Source of the DNA: Bryoerythrophyllum caledonicum
Taxonomy: Eukaryota > Streptophyta > Bryopsida > Pottiales > Pottiaceae
Assembly (NCBI GenBank): GCA_963971425.1
Contig: OZ020515.1
Coordinates: 32,871,856-32,935,855, forward strand
Length of the DNA stretch: 64,000 nucleotides
Direction: 5' to 3'
Part shown: in pieces, positions 31,475 to 42,053 of the stretch
Position numbering within the stretch: the first letter of the stretch is position 1
Layout of the letters: each line of letters begins with the position of its first letter
Translations under genes and position numbers: made by a program
Notes under the pieces: model-generated
Databases searched by the model: none
The model's input: the letters and a program-made list of their open reading frames with translations, nothing else
Told to the model about the DNA's origin: nothing

Positions 31475-32299
31475 TTAAGAGCAGAGATTCTGAGACGCTT
31501 GGATTGCGTTCCAGATACTTGCAGACTGACCACACGTCTTCTGATCATTATAAAACATTTCCCGACCAGAGGGATGTTCGGCCCGATACTGTGCTAGGCC
31601 ACGCGAAAATTGATAAAGGTCAGAGAGATATGGCAGCAATTCCTCCAACAATACAGAATCGTCTCTCGCACCAACATGTTTGTGCGACCATGATGGAAGA
31701 AGAAGGACGTTCTCCGGCAAATTGGACATGTGCTTAATTGGACTGTCGTCAATGACAAGCGTATTTGCCGGAGTATACTCACGACCCAACCTATTGAAGA
31801 GATGGCTCGATAAGGTCTTCAAGAAGATGTCCTTCTGAGTGCCAGATTCCTTCATGTAGATTGTTCTGCTACCGACTCTACGCTCGGGAATCCTATTGCA
31901 ACTCTCCTGACCAAAGATCCTCAGAGGGTACGAAGAACTATGCTGAAAAAGATAATTACATATCTGACGCGTTGTAGATTCCATCATCGAACTCCAGATC
32001 GTGATGGTGGCAATCTTAGACAACTTCGTAAGGAATTCAGCACAACCAGGGCGCACTCGAACTAGTTTAGGGCCTACTTCGGCTGGCAACGAAGCCGAGT
32101 GAATAGACGGGATAGAGTCCCTGGATCCTCTGGCCTGCCACGACGGCTCACACGTGCATAGAATCCCATTGAGGTCCAGCACAATGTTCAACCACCTGCC
32201 CTCGATATCTGATTGGACTCTAGGTATTTCTTCTAGATTACTGGCACCACTTATTGATGCCTCGCTGACTTGGTTCAGAAATGCCAGGAGAACGACCAA
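31475..32299 (-). CDS. FCP1/NIF-like phosphatase domain exon
   Basis: About 270 residues carry an FCP1-type HAD phosphatase fold: VLDLNG near residue 40 (counterpart of the DxDxT box), RPGCAEFLTKLSK, TIWSSMM, and NTLVIDDSP near residue 180 (the VDDSP motif), ending in a stop at 31,475. FCP1-like enzymes dephosphorylate proteins such as the RNA polymerase II tail. Here the second Asp of DxDxT is Asn, so activity is doubtful, although I recall DLNG-type FCP1-like proteins as common in plants. The first residues before ASNLEE are probably intron. It lies downstream of other minus-strand exons and is likely the 3' end of that multi-exon gene, or cargo of transposon T. Confidence 0.7.
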   Translation of the reverse strand: MVVLLAFLNQVSEASISGASNLEEIPRVQSDIEGRWLNIVLDLNGILCTCEPSWQARGSRDSIPSIHSASLPAEVGPKLVRVRPGCAEFLTKLSKIATITIWSSMMESTTRQICNYLFQHSSSYPLRIFGQESCNRIPERRVGSRTIYMKESGTQKDIFLKTLSSHLFNRLGREYTPANTLVIDDSPIKHMSNLPENVLLLPSWSHKHVGARDDSVLLEELLPYLSDLYQFSRGLAQYRAEHPSGREMFYNDQKTCGQSASIWNAIQASQNLCS

Positions 32300-32412
32300 T
32301 ATTACTACAGATTCATTAACAACGACGAATCAACGATACGTAGAACAAAAGAGGTAAATGGGGGGAGGAGTGATGGGGAAAGAGTGGAGTTCGAAAAGAG
32401 TTAGAAGAATAC

Positions 32413-32684
32413 CTCGAGAACTTCATCGTCCTGCAGCATTTCGTCTCGGGCACCCATTGATCCCAACGAACCCTGCATGCTGTCAAGGGGCCCGGAGTTC
32501 CCGACATCCGATTGGAGGCACGGTTCTGGGACAAAAAGAGGTGGCTCCAGGACAGCAAAATCATGATTGATCTCGTCTACGAGCACGGCTGAAACTTGGA
32601 CGACCTCTTCTATGACTGGGACTGCAGTTTGGACAACCTCTTCTATGACTGGTTGAGCAATCGCGTCATCACCGAAACTTAGAT
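32413..32684 (-). CDS. Internal exon, acidic, unknown function
   Basis: The acceptor is tgaattttttcag and the donor GAG/gtattc. It joins in phase to the upstream exon ending at 32,894 (split Asp codon). It encodes an acidic peptide with the repeat PVIEEVVQ, then FAVLEPPLFVPEP. No domain is recognised. The intron upstream (32,685-32,893) contains one palindrome copy at 32,769-32,789. Confidence 0.5.
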
Positions 32685-32768
32685 CTGAAAAAATTCAACA
32701 ACTTCACCCTATCAGAGGATGCGCACAGAGGACACGGATACAAGTCACAGTGGTTAGATGTCAAGCAG

Positions 32769-32789
32769 TTTAGCTCGACTCGAGCTGAA
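32769..32789. repeat. Palindrome copy in intron
   Basis: One copy of the 21-bp palindrome (arm TTTAGCTCGA) with one mismatch in the right arm. It sits in the intron between exons ending 32,894 and starting 32,684. Confidence 0.8.
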
Positions 32790-32893
32790 GTGCTCGCCGT
32801 CCACTGTAATATTAACAAAAAAATACTGGAGTACAAAATTGGACATTTACAAAATGCTCTGCCTATATACACTCGCAACTACGTTACACTAAC

Positions 32894-33850
32894 CTGACGA
32901 TGATCTGGGGACATCTGCGATAGATTCGTCCCGATCGGGCGACTTCGGAGGGGAGGAGGGGCGGGCCGATGGGGATGGGAGAACAGGAAGCAATTGAGTC
33001 CCACTGGAGACGGGGGAGGTACCCGACGGATATGGTAGCTGCAAATCGCGAGACAGACTCCTAGACCCACCGTCCGATGAGGCGGGAGGGTGGGGGATCG
33101 CAGCATTAACTACGGGTGGTGTTGTGGCGGCAGCAGGCAAATTAGCCGACATGAATCTCTGCATCATGAGCATCATCTCAGCATGCCTCTCATCTTGGTC
33201 CCTCTTCATTTCATCGTCACGCCTCCGCTGCAGATCCCTGAGCTCCTCGTTGCGCTCCGCCAGCCGCTGTTCCATCAACCTCATCCCGGTGGCCTCCTCT
33301 TCGAGCTTCTTCTCAAGGGAGATCAACCTGCTGTCATCCTGAGCGCTGCTCGCGGTAGCCAACGGAGAGCGTCCGCTCGCGCTGGCGACCTTCCTCTTCT
33401 AGGCTGCGGGACGAGCGGTTGAAGCGCCCAAGGTGGGAGCTAAATGAGGCCTGTCGGAAATCTCCAACGAATCCAACTCCGGGAAGTCGAGTCGTTGTCG
33501 CGAGGAAGCGATTGTGTCTCCTGCTTCAGATTGAGAGGCACTCTGAAACTCAGGCGGAGTAGCGTCAACGAAGTCGTCTTGGGACTCATTATCCGAAGTG
33601 ACGGTGCTCGAGATCGGGCACGCAACCACAGCGCTCGGCTCCGCATCTTCTTCCTCATCGCCGAGGTCAACAATGGCTTTCCCCTTCTCTATCCAACGGC
33701 ATCTCCAAGTTCGGGGAAGATCTCCGCGTTGACGTGATACGCAGAAATATCGAAATCGGCCCGATCCAATGTCAACGCGACCTCAAAGGCGTCGTTGAGG
33801 TCCTGCTCATTGGTGTCGTGGGAAATGCAGAATGCCTCCAGGTCCAGCAT
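32894..33850 (-). pseudogene. Coiled-coil and Pro/Ser-rich exon, broken
   Basis: The acceptor is ggtgtgcag before ATGCTGGACC, and the donor is TCAG/gttagt. The N-terminal part (MLDLEAFCISHDTNEQDL) is followed by a frame change near 33,690. An acidic Ser-rich stretch follows, then an in-frame TAG at 33,399-33,401. A strong coiled coil comes next (LISLEKKLEEEATG and RNEELRDLQRRRDDEMKRDQ) and then a Pro/Ser-rich tail. The same frame is open on both sides of the TAG, so one substitution separates the two parts. A basic KRKV stretch just after the TAG could be a nuclear signal. Function unknown. Confidence 0.55.
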
Positions 33851-33881
33851 CTGCACACCAATGGATTGAACAAGATTCAAT

Positions 33882-34113
33882 TTTGGTCGAGTCGAGCTAA
33901 ACTGGATACAAACAATTGCTGGTACAAAAACTCAGCTATTACAACTTCAAAGGATACAAACGCAGTTAATGACTTCTAGAAAATCATACAAGTAAAAGCC
34001 GACACTTTAACTCGACTCGAGCTAAAGTGTCATGCAACAGCATGGGCATGACCTCATTGAAACTATGCATGAGTCAGAAAGGGTATCAATAGTTTAGCTC
34101 GACTCGAGCTAAA
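33882..34113. repeat. Three palindrome copies in one intron
   Basis: Copies at 33,882-33,902, 34,006-34,026 and 34,093-34,113 lie in the intron bounded by the donor at 34,129 (GTAAGC) and the acceptor at 33,851. The rightmost copy is 15 bp from the donor. The middle and right copies are nearly perfect and the left has two changes in one arm. Confidence 0.85.
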
Positions 34114-34129
34114 CTGCAGGGATGCTTAC

Positions 34130-35497
34130 CACACTCGCAGTCAGCAATTTCGTCCCGCCAAACAACTGGACAATAGAATCCTCCCTCTTGCAAAACAACT
34201 CCAGGACCTTGATGAAGAACTCCATCCGGAGCTCGTTCAAATTCATGGAGTACGCCAACTCATTGTACTTGCGCAGCTTCGTGTACAACACATGCTCTGG
34301 AGCTGCGTAGATCTTCTTTACGGCCGGGATCACCGTAAGCTCCTTCTTGAAGAGAAAGAGGAGCCGAACCGGGTCGAGAGCGTTGTTGGTCTTTGGCGCA
34401 AATCCTCCCAGGCGCTCGTTCTCGGAGGGAAGATACTTCGACTGCAGCACATCGTATACATGGCACAACGACGGGCCCTCACCAAACGCTGTCACTTGAA
34501 GGTGTGACTGCTCGTTGCCGCAAATGAAGAGCCAGGCTGGAAGATCGGTGAAGGGAGGCTGCCCTTTCGATGCGAACATCGTCATGAACTCGTCGAAGAA
34601 GGGCCTCTCCAACGACGACGTTGCCGTCCCAGAGAACCCAGGGATGTTCTGAAAGTCGATGATGCCGAGCTTGACATTGCAGCCCAGGTTGCGCCACGAA
34701 TCCGAAGGCCACGTCCCGAGCGAATTCGTTGCCGCCTTGTAAGAACAGAAGTGCAGGGCTCCCACAGGTGAAACAAACCGCGACCGCACATCGATGAAGA
34801 CTCTGAAGAACTCCATTGCGTACGGAGAGAGATCTTCACATTTGCAGTTGCGAAACTGCGTCTGCCTCGAATCCTTGTAGTATGAATCCGGTGGACCCCA
34901 ATCCAAGAGGGCACGCTTGGAGGCCTTGATGACGTTGTAGTTCTTCTTGAACGTCCGCCAGTTTGAACGATTGTACTCTCCAGTGTTGTTGAAGAAGGCC
35001 ATCTCCGGCCTAATCAGTTGAAGCTCCATCCGAGCGACCTCCTTCCTCTTCCTCATATCCACTCATTCCCGGGCTGTATAGCAATCCTCCAGCGCAAAAT
35101 TCGGCAGCTTGATAACCACCTTAGGGTAGGACAGTTTCCGAGATGGCCCTGATCGATTGAGAATGTGCTTGCACATTTTCGCGTGATCGGCTTCGGTCAT
35201 GTTGCCAAGAAACTTGAAGAACTCGCACGTCAGGACCTCATCCTTCTCAGGTACCCAAGACTTCGCGTCCTTGAACTTTGCCAAGGGCGTCGAAGTCAAA
35301 TCGACGTTGATGAGGTCGCCATTCGCCGCAGAAGAGATGATGTCCGACCAGAGCTTGAAGGTCTCATTTGTTGTGGTGATGATCTTCACCTCGTTTGTAA
35401 TTGAGCGCTCCTTCGCCTTCTCGGCTTTCTTGAGCGCCGCCCGGCTCTTCGCAATGTCAATCATTGCGAAGCGCTCACGAACCGCGTTAGGAAATGG
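34130..35497 (-). pseudogene. Large exon of T-A protein with in-frame TGA
   Basis: The acceptor ctgcgcag lies at 35,498 and the donor G/GTAAGC at 34,129. One frame spans the exon, with a TGA at 35,063-35,065 that splits a 133-residue part (AKSRAALKKAEKAKERS...) from a 317-residue part (RSNWRTFKKNYNVIKASKR, FIDVRSRFVSPVGALHF, FIKVLELFCKREDS). It continues the protein from the exon at 35,725-37,171. The second part has an alternating alpha/beta look (VKLGIIDFQN, LPAWLFICGNEQSH) that could be a nucleotide- or SAM-binding fold, but I see no decisive motif. The TGA could be a deamination of CGA. Confidence 0.6.
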
Positions 35498-35580
35498 CTG
35501 CGCAGAACATAAAAAAGGTCGTTTGAGTTTACAATTAAAGCAGGAATATAAACATGTCCAGTGGGGTCCAAATACTGCAA

Positions 35581-35696
35581 GTTAGCTCGACTCGAGCTAA
35601 CTTGCAACCCATGAGCAGACAATGACGATTTTTTATCTATACATAGGACTGTACAGATACAGAGCAAATTTGCACTTTAGCTCGAGTCGAGCTAAA
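35581..35696. repeat. Two palindrome copies in intron
   Basis: Copies at 35,581-35,601 (outer bases changed, still symmetrical) and 35,676-35,696 (perfect) fill most of a 227-bp intron (35,498-35,724). The perfect copy extends to 27 bp with flanking CAC/GTG. Confidence 0.9.
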
Positions 35697-35724
35697 GTGC
35701 ATGACCTTGGTTAAGATATATTAC

Positions 35725-37171
35725 CTCAAACCTCTTGTCATTTGCAATCTCCGCTACCGTTCTCCAACCTGACTTGTGAGACCCGCGAACGCCTGTGGCG
35801 GAGTGCTTTGGCATTGGTCTCCCAGCTTGTATCCACAAAGCACGGGAGCCGAGGATATTTGTTGCCCAGGTCGGCTTGAACTGGACCAAGTGATTCACGC
35901 GATTATAATATGCGGAAATCTTCCTCAGCTTCTCCGGATCCTGCGTCCAGACAATGTAACATTGCCATGTTCGGAAGTGCCTTCTCATCACCTGCGGGAC
36001 GTTGCCGTTAATCATCTCCTTTGAGGCAGCAACGCTGTGCTGGCCGTTGATGATGTAGAAGTCGCAGTCGCTGAGCTTTTCAACAGTCGTCGGCATAGCG
36101 TCGAGCTTCGGCATGACGCAGAGAGTCTGCTTCTGCGTCTTGTCGGGCATTTGGAGGTAGTAATGCTTCAACTCCTCCCTGCCCCGAGGTTCGAACGCAC
36201 GGATCGTCCACTCCGGCGGTGCATTATGCAACCTCATCACGTCAAGCTCGATCTTCATCTCTCTGTCGCCTTTGAAGAAGCAGCTCTGACACTCCGTCCA
36301 GAATTTTTGGTAAATCTGTTGGACGTTGTTGTAGTCGATTGTCTCTCCGTATCCGAGCGCCTTAGGGAGCTCCGAGAGTGCAGAGGCCATCGAATTGGCT
36401 AACTCCTCCTCTGATACGAGCTTCGACTTCTTTCTTGAAGAGGTCTCCGGCTTCTTGGCAGCTGACCGCTTCTTGACGGGGGAAGCAGACAGCGTGTTGC
36501 GCAGGGTGCTTCGGCTTGTTCTCGCACCTGGTGTTCTAACTGGTACCGACGCTTGACTCATGTCCTGGCTACCGGTCACGGCCCCCGAAACTGTTGAAAG
36601 TTCTATCGGGCGTCTTGCCGAGATATTTTTGGCCTTATCTAGAGCGACAAAGGTACTCATTCTAGATAGAATGACGCGCAGTTTATTAGCTACAGCCTTT
36701 GCTTTCAGCGGCTGTCCGCTACTAGTCTCCCGTTTCTTAAGAGAGATCTCATGCTCGACCTGAGTCACTATTTCCTCAAATTTGGAAGACCTAAGAGAAT
36801 CGACTAAATCCTGGATATAGAAGGGAGATGAACTATTGTTCACTACAATAGTAAAGAAATACGGATCTAAAGACTCAGTGGTCGTCTCACACGACAACTT
36901 AACGTGATCGTTATCTTCGTGGACTACATCAGTAACTTTGGTCTTGAAGTCAATGTGCTGGGGATCGACGATAGCACCAGCGAAGGGCTGACCAAACACT
37001 AAATGATCCGTATAGGTCGCCCATAGAAGCGTCCACTTCAGTGTCATCGATGGGTCCTTCAACTCCCAGCAATCCAAGTGGTTGTTGTCGTCTCCATCGT
37101 CATCGTCAACGTCGACAGGCTTTGGCTGGAAGAAGTGCTGCAGCTGAGACACCATCCTGTCCCTCTCAGAT
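35725..37171 (-). CDS. T-A large protein, N-terminal exon, ParB/DGQHR-like
   Basis: The acceptor atttgtgcag lies at 37,172, the first ATG at 37,155 and the donor GAG/gtaata at 35,724. About 480 residues in order: an acidic start (VDVDDDDGDDNN), a mixed region, a basic Ser/Thr/Lys linker (RKKSKLVSEEE), then a domain with DCDFYIINGQHSVAASKEM, RTWQCYIVWTQDPEKLR and YNRVNHLVQFKPTW. The IINGQHSVAAS stretch resembles the nucleotide/DNA-interacting core of ParB-like and DGQHR proteins (a G-Q/H-H/R-x-x-A pattern after a strand). The resemblance is short. The frame is intact across the exon. It is probably the 5' part of the transposon-encoded gene ending at 32.4 or 31.5 kb, and may act in DNA binding or modification. 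Confidence 0.6.
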
Positions 37172-37245
37172 CTGCACAAATACGAAACAGAGCAAAGATA
37201 TTAGATTGCTCTAATGATCATCCGATTAGGACGGCGAGGTCACAC

Positions 37246-37266
37246 ATTAGCTCGACTCGAGCTAAA
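37246..37266. repeat. Palindrome copy upstream of the T-A gene
   Basis: A near-perfect copy lies 75 bp upstream of the acceptor at 37,172, so it is in the 5' intron or promoter. Another, with one central change, lies at 37,568-37,588, and a decayed one near 37,925. Confidence 0.85.
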
Positions 37267-37346
37267 GTGTAACGTTATTCAAGTATGTGAATAATACTCT
37301 ACAACACAATTTAGTCAATTAAAACATTCTCTTAGACCCTTTCAAT

Positions 37347-37508
37347 CAACTCATGCCTACTTCTCGTTCAACTCCCAAAACCGTGGAAAAGCTTACAAAC
37401 CGATCCAATCACTCACAAACCTCACTTTTAGAGGTTCTCAAGTGGTTGGAGCGAGACTGAAGCTTATGCACGATTTATGAGAGGTGAACGAAAAGTAGAC
37501 ATGAGTTG
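37347..37508. repeat. 162-bp foldback, copy 1
   Basis: The outer arms CAACTCATGCCTACTTCTCG and its near reverse complement at 37,489-37,508 can pair. The inner stem uses CCAATCAC/GTGGTTGG and AACCTC/GAGGTT around a short loop. A tandem partner lies 323 bp to the right. Confidence 0.75.
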
Positions 37509-37669
37509 AGATACTAGACTGCAATTACACGACTGTAACAATGTTGTAATCAAGCGTTAGCTGCATCTTTAGCTCCACTCGAGCTAAAGTGCTTATACAT
37601 AGAATGCATAGCTGATTAGTTCTGACACTAACATTGATCATTCAAACGACTTTACTAGACTTTTTCATT

Positions 37670-37829
37670 CAATTCATGGCTACTTCTCGTTCAATTTTCA
37701 GATCTGTAGAAGAGCTTCAGTTCCGCTCTAATCACTCACGAACCTCACTTATCGAGGTTCTCAAGTGGTTGGAGCGGGTCTGAAGCTCTTGCCCACTTGT
37801 GAAAGGTGAACGAGAAGTTGACATGAGTT
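37670..37829. repeat. 160-bp foldback, copy 2
   Basis: Same structure as copy 1 and better paired. The inner arms GAGCTTCAGTTCCGCTC and GAGCGGGTCTGAAGCTC are nearly complementary, and the apex is AACCTC-ACTTATC-GAGGTT. Stem length (about 70 bp) is in the range of plant small-RNA hairpin precursors, but no evidence of expression is available. It may simply be a transposon subterminal foldback. Confidence 0.75.
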
Positions 37830-38060
37830 AAGTCATAGTTAACATTGGTATACTTTATTTCTGGAATGTTTAGAGTCCGAATGTTGTTGTGTTTGAGTTG
37901 TTGTTTATGTTTATTGTCTTACCCTTTAGCTCGATTTGAGGTAAAATGTGCTCGCTTTACTGGAAGGTCATGTCATTTTTGACCGAGAGTTTTCGAGAAT
38001 TTTTTTTAATTTCTTTCGCTGGAGCCGGCTTTAGCGCAACCAATGACGTATTTAGTCGTA

Positions 38061-38347
38061 CATTTTAGCTCGACTCGAGCGTAAGTGGGCCTCCACTGTG
38101 CACTATTGTCCACACTTTAGCTCGAGTCGAGCAAAAGTGCGCTCTCCAGCGTGCTTTGTTGGTCACACTTTACCTCGAGTCGAGTTAATGTGTAGCCAAA
38201 AGAGCATGCTGGAGAGCGCACTTTAGCTTGACTCGAGCTATAGTGTGGACAATAGTGCACAGTGGAGGCCCACTTTAGCTCGAGTCGAGCTAAAGTGTGG
38301 ACATTAGAGCAATATCGATGTTCCACTTTAGCTCGACTCGAGCTAAA
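38061..38347. repeat. Six-copy palindrome array, 52-53 bp period
   Basis: Copies start at 38,064, 38,116, 38,169, 38,222, 38,274 and 38,327 (spacing 52, 53, 53, 52, 53), close to five helical turns. The first five also form a larger foldback, 38,061-38,297. The spacers GGGCCTCCACTGTGCACTA and GCGCTCTCCAGC on the left return as reverse complements on the right, around the third palindrome at the centre. Confidence 0.92.
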
Positions 38348-40200
38348 CTGTGTTCATTGAAGAGCTTATTTATTGCAGTTTGTGCAGATTCTTCTTTCGT
38401 TCTATGATATTGAAGGCGTAGGATTTAGGGCTCCTAGGTGAGAGCATGGATTTTACCTTTCAGCTATTGATTATGAACCTTAATCCCAGACAAATTCTGC
38501 TGGAATTAGACGTCCTGCAACAACAATAACAAACGCACACACACAAAATCAATTACAGTAGCACATGGAAACCAACACATTGAAATCATTCACAATGAAT
38601 TCAGCACTTTGAAATGAGCACAATGAAATTAACACATTGAATTGAGCAATTGAAACCACAACATTGACTTCAATGTGCACATCTAAACTAGTACAAACCA
38701 ACACATTTAAACAAGCACAAACCACGACGAATAACCACAAACCACCACAAACCACCACATTCAAACGACCACATTCAAACCAGCACATTGAATACACAAT
38801 CTCATCTATTTTCTCACACATACATCAAAAGCAATGCTATCATAATGTTTCAATACATCATATCTAAAGCAAAACTACACAAATATCGAAAGAAATGCAA
38901 GACTGAATGAGTGCAGTTACCTTTAAAACTGAGAAATTCGACTGAAATAGCTGCAAGTCTTGTTCTTTGTTCACGCCAATCCACCGCGCAGGGCCGTTTC
39001 AGACTCTACGTGCTCACAGAAACTCACACACACTCACAGGAACTCACAAAAACTCACAAAAACTCTCGGGAACTCACACACTCACAGAAACTCACAGAAA
39101 TTCTCAGAAACTCACAGAAAGTCACACGAACTCACACAAACTCACACAAACTCAAACAATCTCACACAAACAGCCCTAAACTCTAGCGCTACAGTATACG
39201 CGAACTCACACAAGAAAAAATTGCACGTCCTACAAACCCTATCCGCATGAAACCCTAACCTCCAGTAAACTGTGCACGAAAGCCTAAACGCAGCACTACA
39301 GTATACACAAACTTAACAAACCATGTAGATAATGAAACCAACACAAACCGCAAACTCGCAACGACGAACCAACGCATAAACGCACAAGACTCACAAAACA
39401 ACAACGCAACACACACACAAAACCTGGACAGCAAGGAAAATGGAAGAGAAAAAGCGAGTGCCACGTTTTCGTGGGGTACTTTCGGGGGCACCTAAAGCCG
39501 TGAGGGTCGAAACCCTGTGGCCGTGTGGTGCTCCCGAGATACCCTCGAGATACCCTTCGTGATATTCGGGTGAGACCCTCGGGTATTACGTATGGTTGCA
39601 CCACAATTCATTCACCTTTATTATTGATACCCGGAGTTTGAAGAAGCCAATTTAATCTTTCAAGAACAAGTTCAAGATATTACGCGCGTGTAGTATTTCT
39701 GTACTCGTAAATTTCCTACACATTTTTTCTAGGCCATTAACACTACAATTTTGCATATTCTGGGGCAACGAACAGGTAGCAAAAGAAAAGTGATTATTTC
39801 CAATTTCATTCGTATGATCTCAATTAAAACTTCTAAATTAGCATTTTCTCAATAATACACAAACTTGGATTGGACGAAAGTGAACGATTATATATTAGTG
39901 TTAGAAACAGGATTTTAGTGTTTAGTTTTCTTTCATGGTTTTAGTGGATCAGCTCGCTTTCACTTGACTCGATTTCAATTTCTGCATTACACAAGGAGTA
40001 AATTCATTACCATCAATGTGTATAAGTTCCTCCTACACCAATTATTAGGTGAAGCACACTTAAGAGAGTTCTAAAGCTACGATTTTAAAATTCTATTACT
40101 TTCAATTCACGTTTTGAATTTTTATGAGTTTGATATTATTTACTATGAAAATCGAACAGACAATAAGTATGTTAAGACCACATCTTGCAATTGTATAATT
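38348..40200. other. Non-coding stretch with CA-rich low complexity
   Basis: No gene. Positions 38,560-38,870 are rich in ACACATT/CAAACCA repeats, and 39,010-39,180 consist of variants of the 10-mer ACTCACAGAA. Short frames here translate to His/Thr/Asn-rich repeats and are artefacts. The rest is unremarkable AT-rich sequence. Confidence 0.6.
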
Positions 40201-40223
40201 ATAAAATAAACATCGGTGCACAC

Positions 40224-40313
40224 TTTAGCTCTATTGGAGCTAAAGTGTGCATACTTCCTTTTTAGTTTCCTACACTTAGTGATGGTGCACACTTTAGCTC
40301 TAATAGAACTAAA
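40224..40313. repeat. Variant palindrome pair, 69-bp spacing
   Basis: Copies at 40,224-40,244 and 40,293-40,313 have the core changed to TTTAGCTCTA...GAGCTAAA. Both are flanked by CAC/GTG and GGTGCACAC. The spacing is 69 bp, as in the pair at 41,964/42,033. Confidence 0.8.
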
Positions 40314-41963
40314 GTGTGAATTTTTTCTTTACTTTTCACTTCATTTTGCTTTTACTCTAACGGGACAAATCGAGTAGTTACAGCATCTCCATCCCTAACG
40401 GGGAATTTTCCACGCCAGCGGGAAGGTGCCCAAGTTTGAGATGAAGGGAGGGGGGTTACCCTTTTCCCCCCGCACCGTCCCCGAATTGGCCAATGTGAGG
40501 GAACGCCAGCGCCCAACACTAACGCCATAGTAGGCTAATTTTTTTTGGGGTGTTTATTGATTTTTTTTAATTCCCTCGTGTAATTACATGATTGAACACA
40601 TGCTCCCGGGGAATTTTGGTCTCCATGTACTATTTGTAAATTTATTGTTTAGAAGAACCGTCGCCGCCACTCCAGTGGGCCGAGACACAGGCCTAGGCCT
40701 CACGGAGTGGGCTTTACCGTGTTTATTCTTGCATCCTGGTCCCTCGGCCCCGGTGGAGATTCTCTTTCTCTAGTACACTATTTGTCAACAAGTTGGAAAC
40801 TAGTTTTAGCCACCATTGTCATGAATATTATCCCTCATTTGTTAACCTACTACAATTCATTTTGTAATAGCCCTCTATCAAAACTCTTCCCTAGCACACA
40901 ATTTTGATACTTGATAAATTGTATAAGCTCAATATGTTTTGACTACCGGTCGCCATGCATTTATTCTTCGTCTCATCTTCAACCTCAATTTCTTATCCTC
41001 TTATCCACAACTATTCTCATTCCCATCTCTTGCATTTTCTTTACATTATTTAATATTATCTAATGAATATTTAATGTGTAATCAAATATTTAGCCAATAC
41101 CTAATGACTTTGTAATGATTTTAGAGGATAATTCATGTATATTTGTATATCTGTAACTTTTATGCACAATTACAGAATATTTAAATTTTACTTAATGAAT
41201 GCTTGAAGTTTTCAAAGTATATTTTATGATAGTCTAATTAATATTTGAATATTTAATGATTATTTATAGAGTATTTAATGCACTCTTAATGATTAGTTAA
41301 TGAATAGTGCATAAATTTCTAATGTAAAATTAATGTGTATTTGAATATTCAATAAGTATTAAATGAATATTTACTGAATATGTAATGCACATTGAATGCA
41401 TAATATGTGATGGATATCTAATGAGTATTTTACTTGTATTTCTATATTTATTGTATGTTTAAGTTTTTTCCCTTTCGAATATTCCTTTCTTTTCTCATTT
41501 TCGTTTCCAGAAGAATGTTCTTATATTTCCAATCTTCTACTTGCAGTTTCATTTTCCCTCCATATTTTACATTCTACTTTGTCCAATTTTTGATATTTTT
41601 TGTTTGCTCCATACCTACGTCCGATTATTCCCAAGCTCTTTCTTGCAAATTCTTGCTTTTCTACATGCACTCAACCCTTCCTTACTATGATGCTCAAGAT
41701 GTAATCAAACCATGATTATGGTTTCCTAAACTAATTGTCCACAAGTAAAAAACTTTATGTTCCACTATTTTTCAGGATTGACATTTAGAGTAGTAGTTGA
41801 CATTGGGTGATGTACAATTTTGTCACTACACTTATTGTTCATTTTACAATTACTGTATGGATTCCTATTTAGTGTCCACTTCTCTAGAAGCCATCTTCTG
41901 TATACTGGAGCTACATAGTGCATTTTTGCTTTCTAATCTACTCCATTTAGTGATGGTGCACAA
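40314..41963. other. AT-rich gene-free region
   Basis: I see no gene, repeat family or motif that I can support. Positions 41,040-41,440 are dense in TTAATGAATATT-like low-complexity words. Confidence 0.5.
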
Positions 41964-42053
41964 TTTAGCGCTAGTAGAGCTAAACTGTGCATATTTTCTT
42001 TTTAGTTCATTGCACCTAGTGATGAGGCACACATTAGCACCAGTGGAGCTAAA
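41964..42053. repeat. Variant palindrome pair, 69-bp spacing
   Basis: Copies at 41,964-41,984 and 42,033-42,053 (TTTAGCGCTAGTAGAGCTAAA type). The spacer words TTTTAGTTCATTGCAC and GTGATGGTGCACA recur between copies here and, inverted, at 59,130-59,270, so these flanks are related to the left end of T-B. Confidence 0.8.

Noticed and set aside
38061..38347. CRISPR-like pattern (regular palindromic repeats with unique spacers)
   Set aside because: The genome is eukaryotic, there are no cas genes, spacers are themselves mirrored or shared, and the same palindrome is dispersed in introns.
38911..39250. Overlapping frames of His/Thr/Asn-rich peptides
   Set aside because: They are translations of a CA-rich low-complexity tract in three frames.
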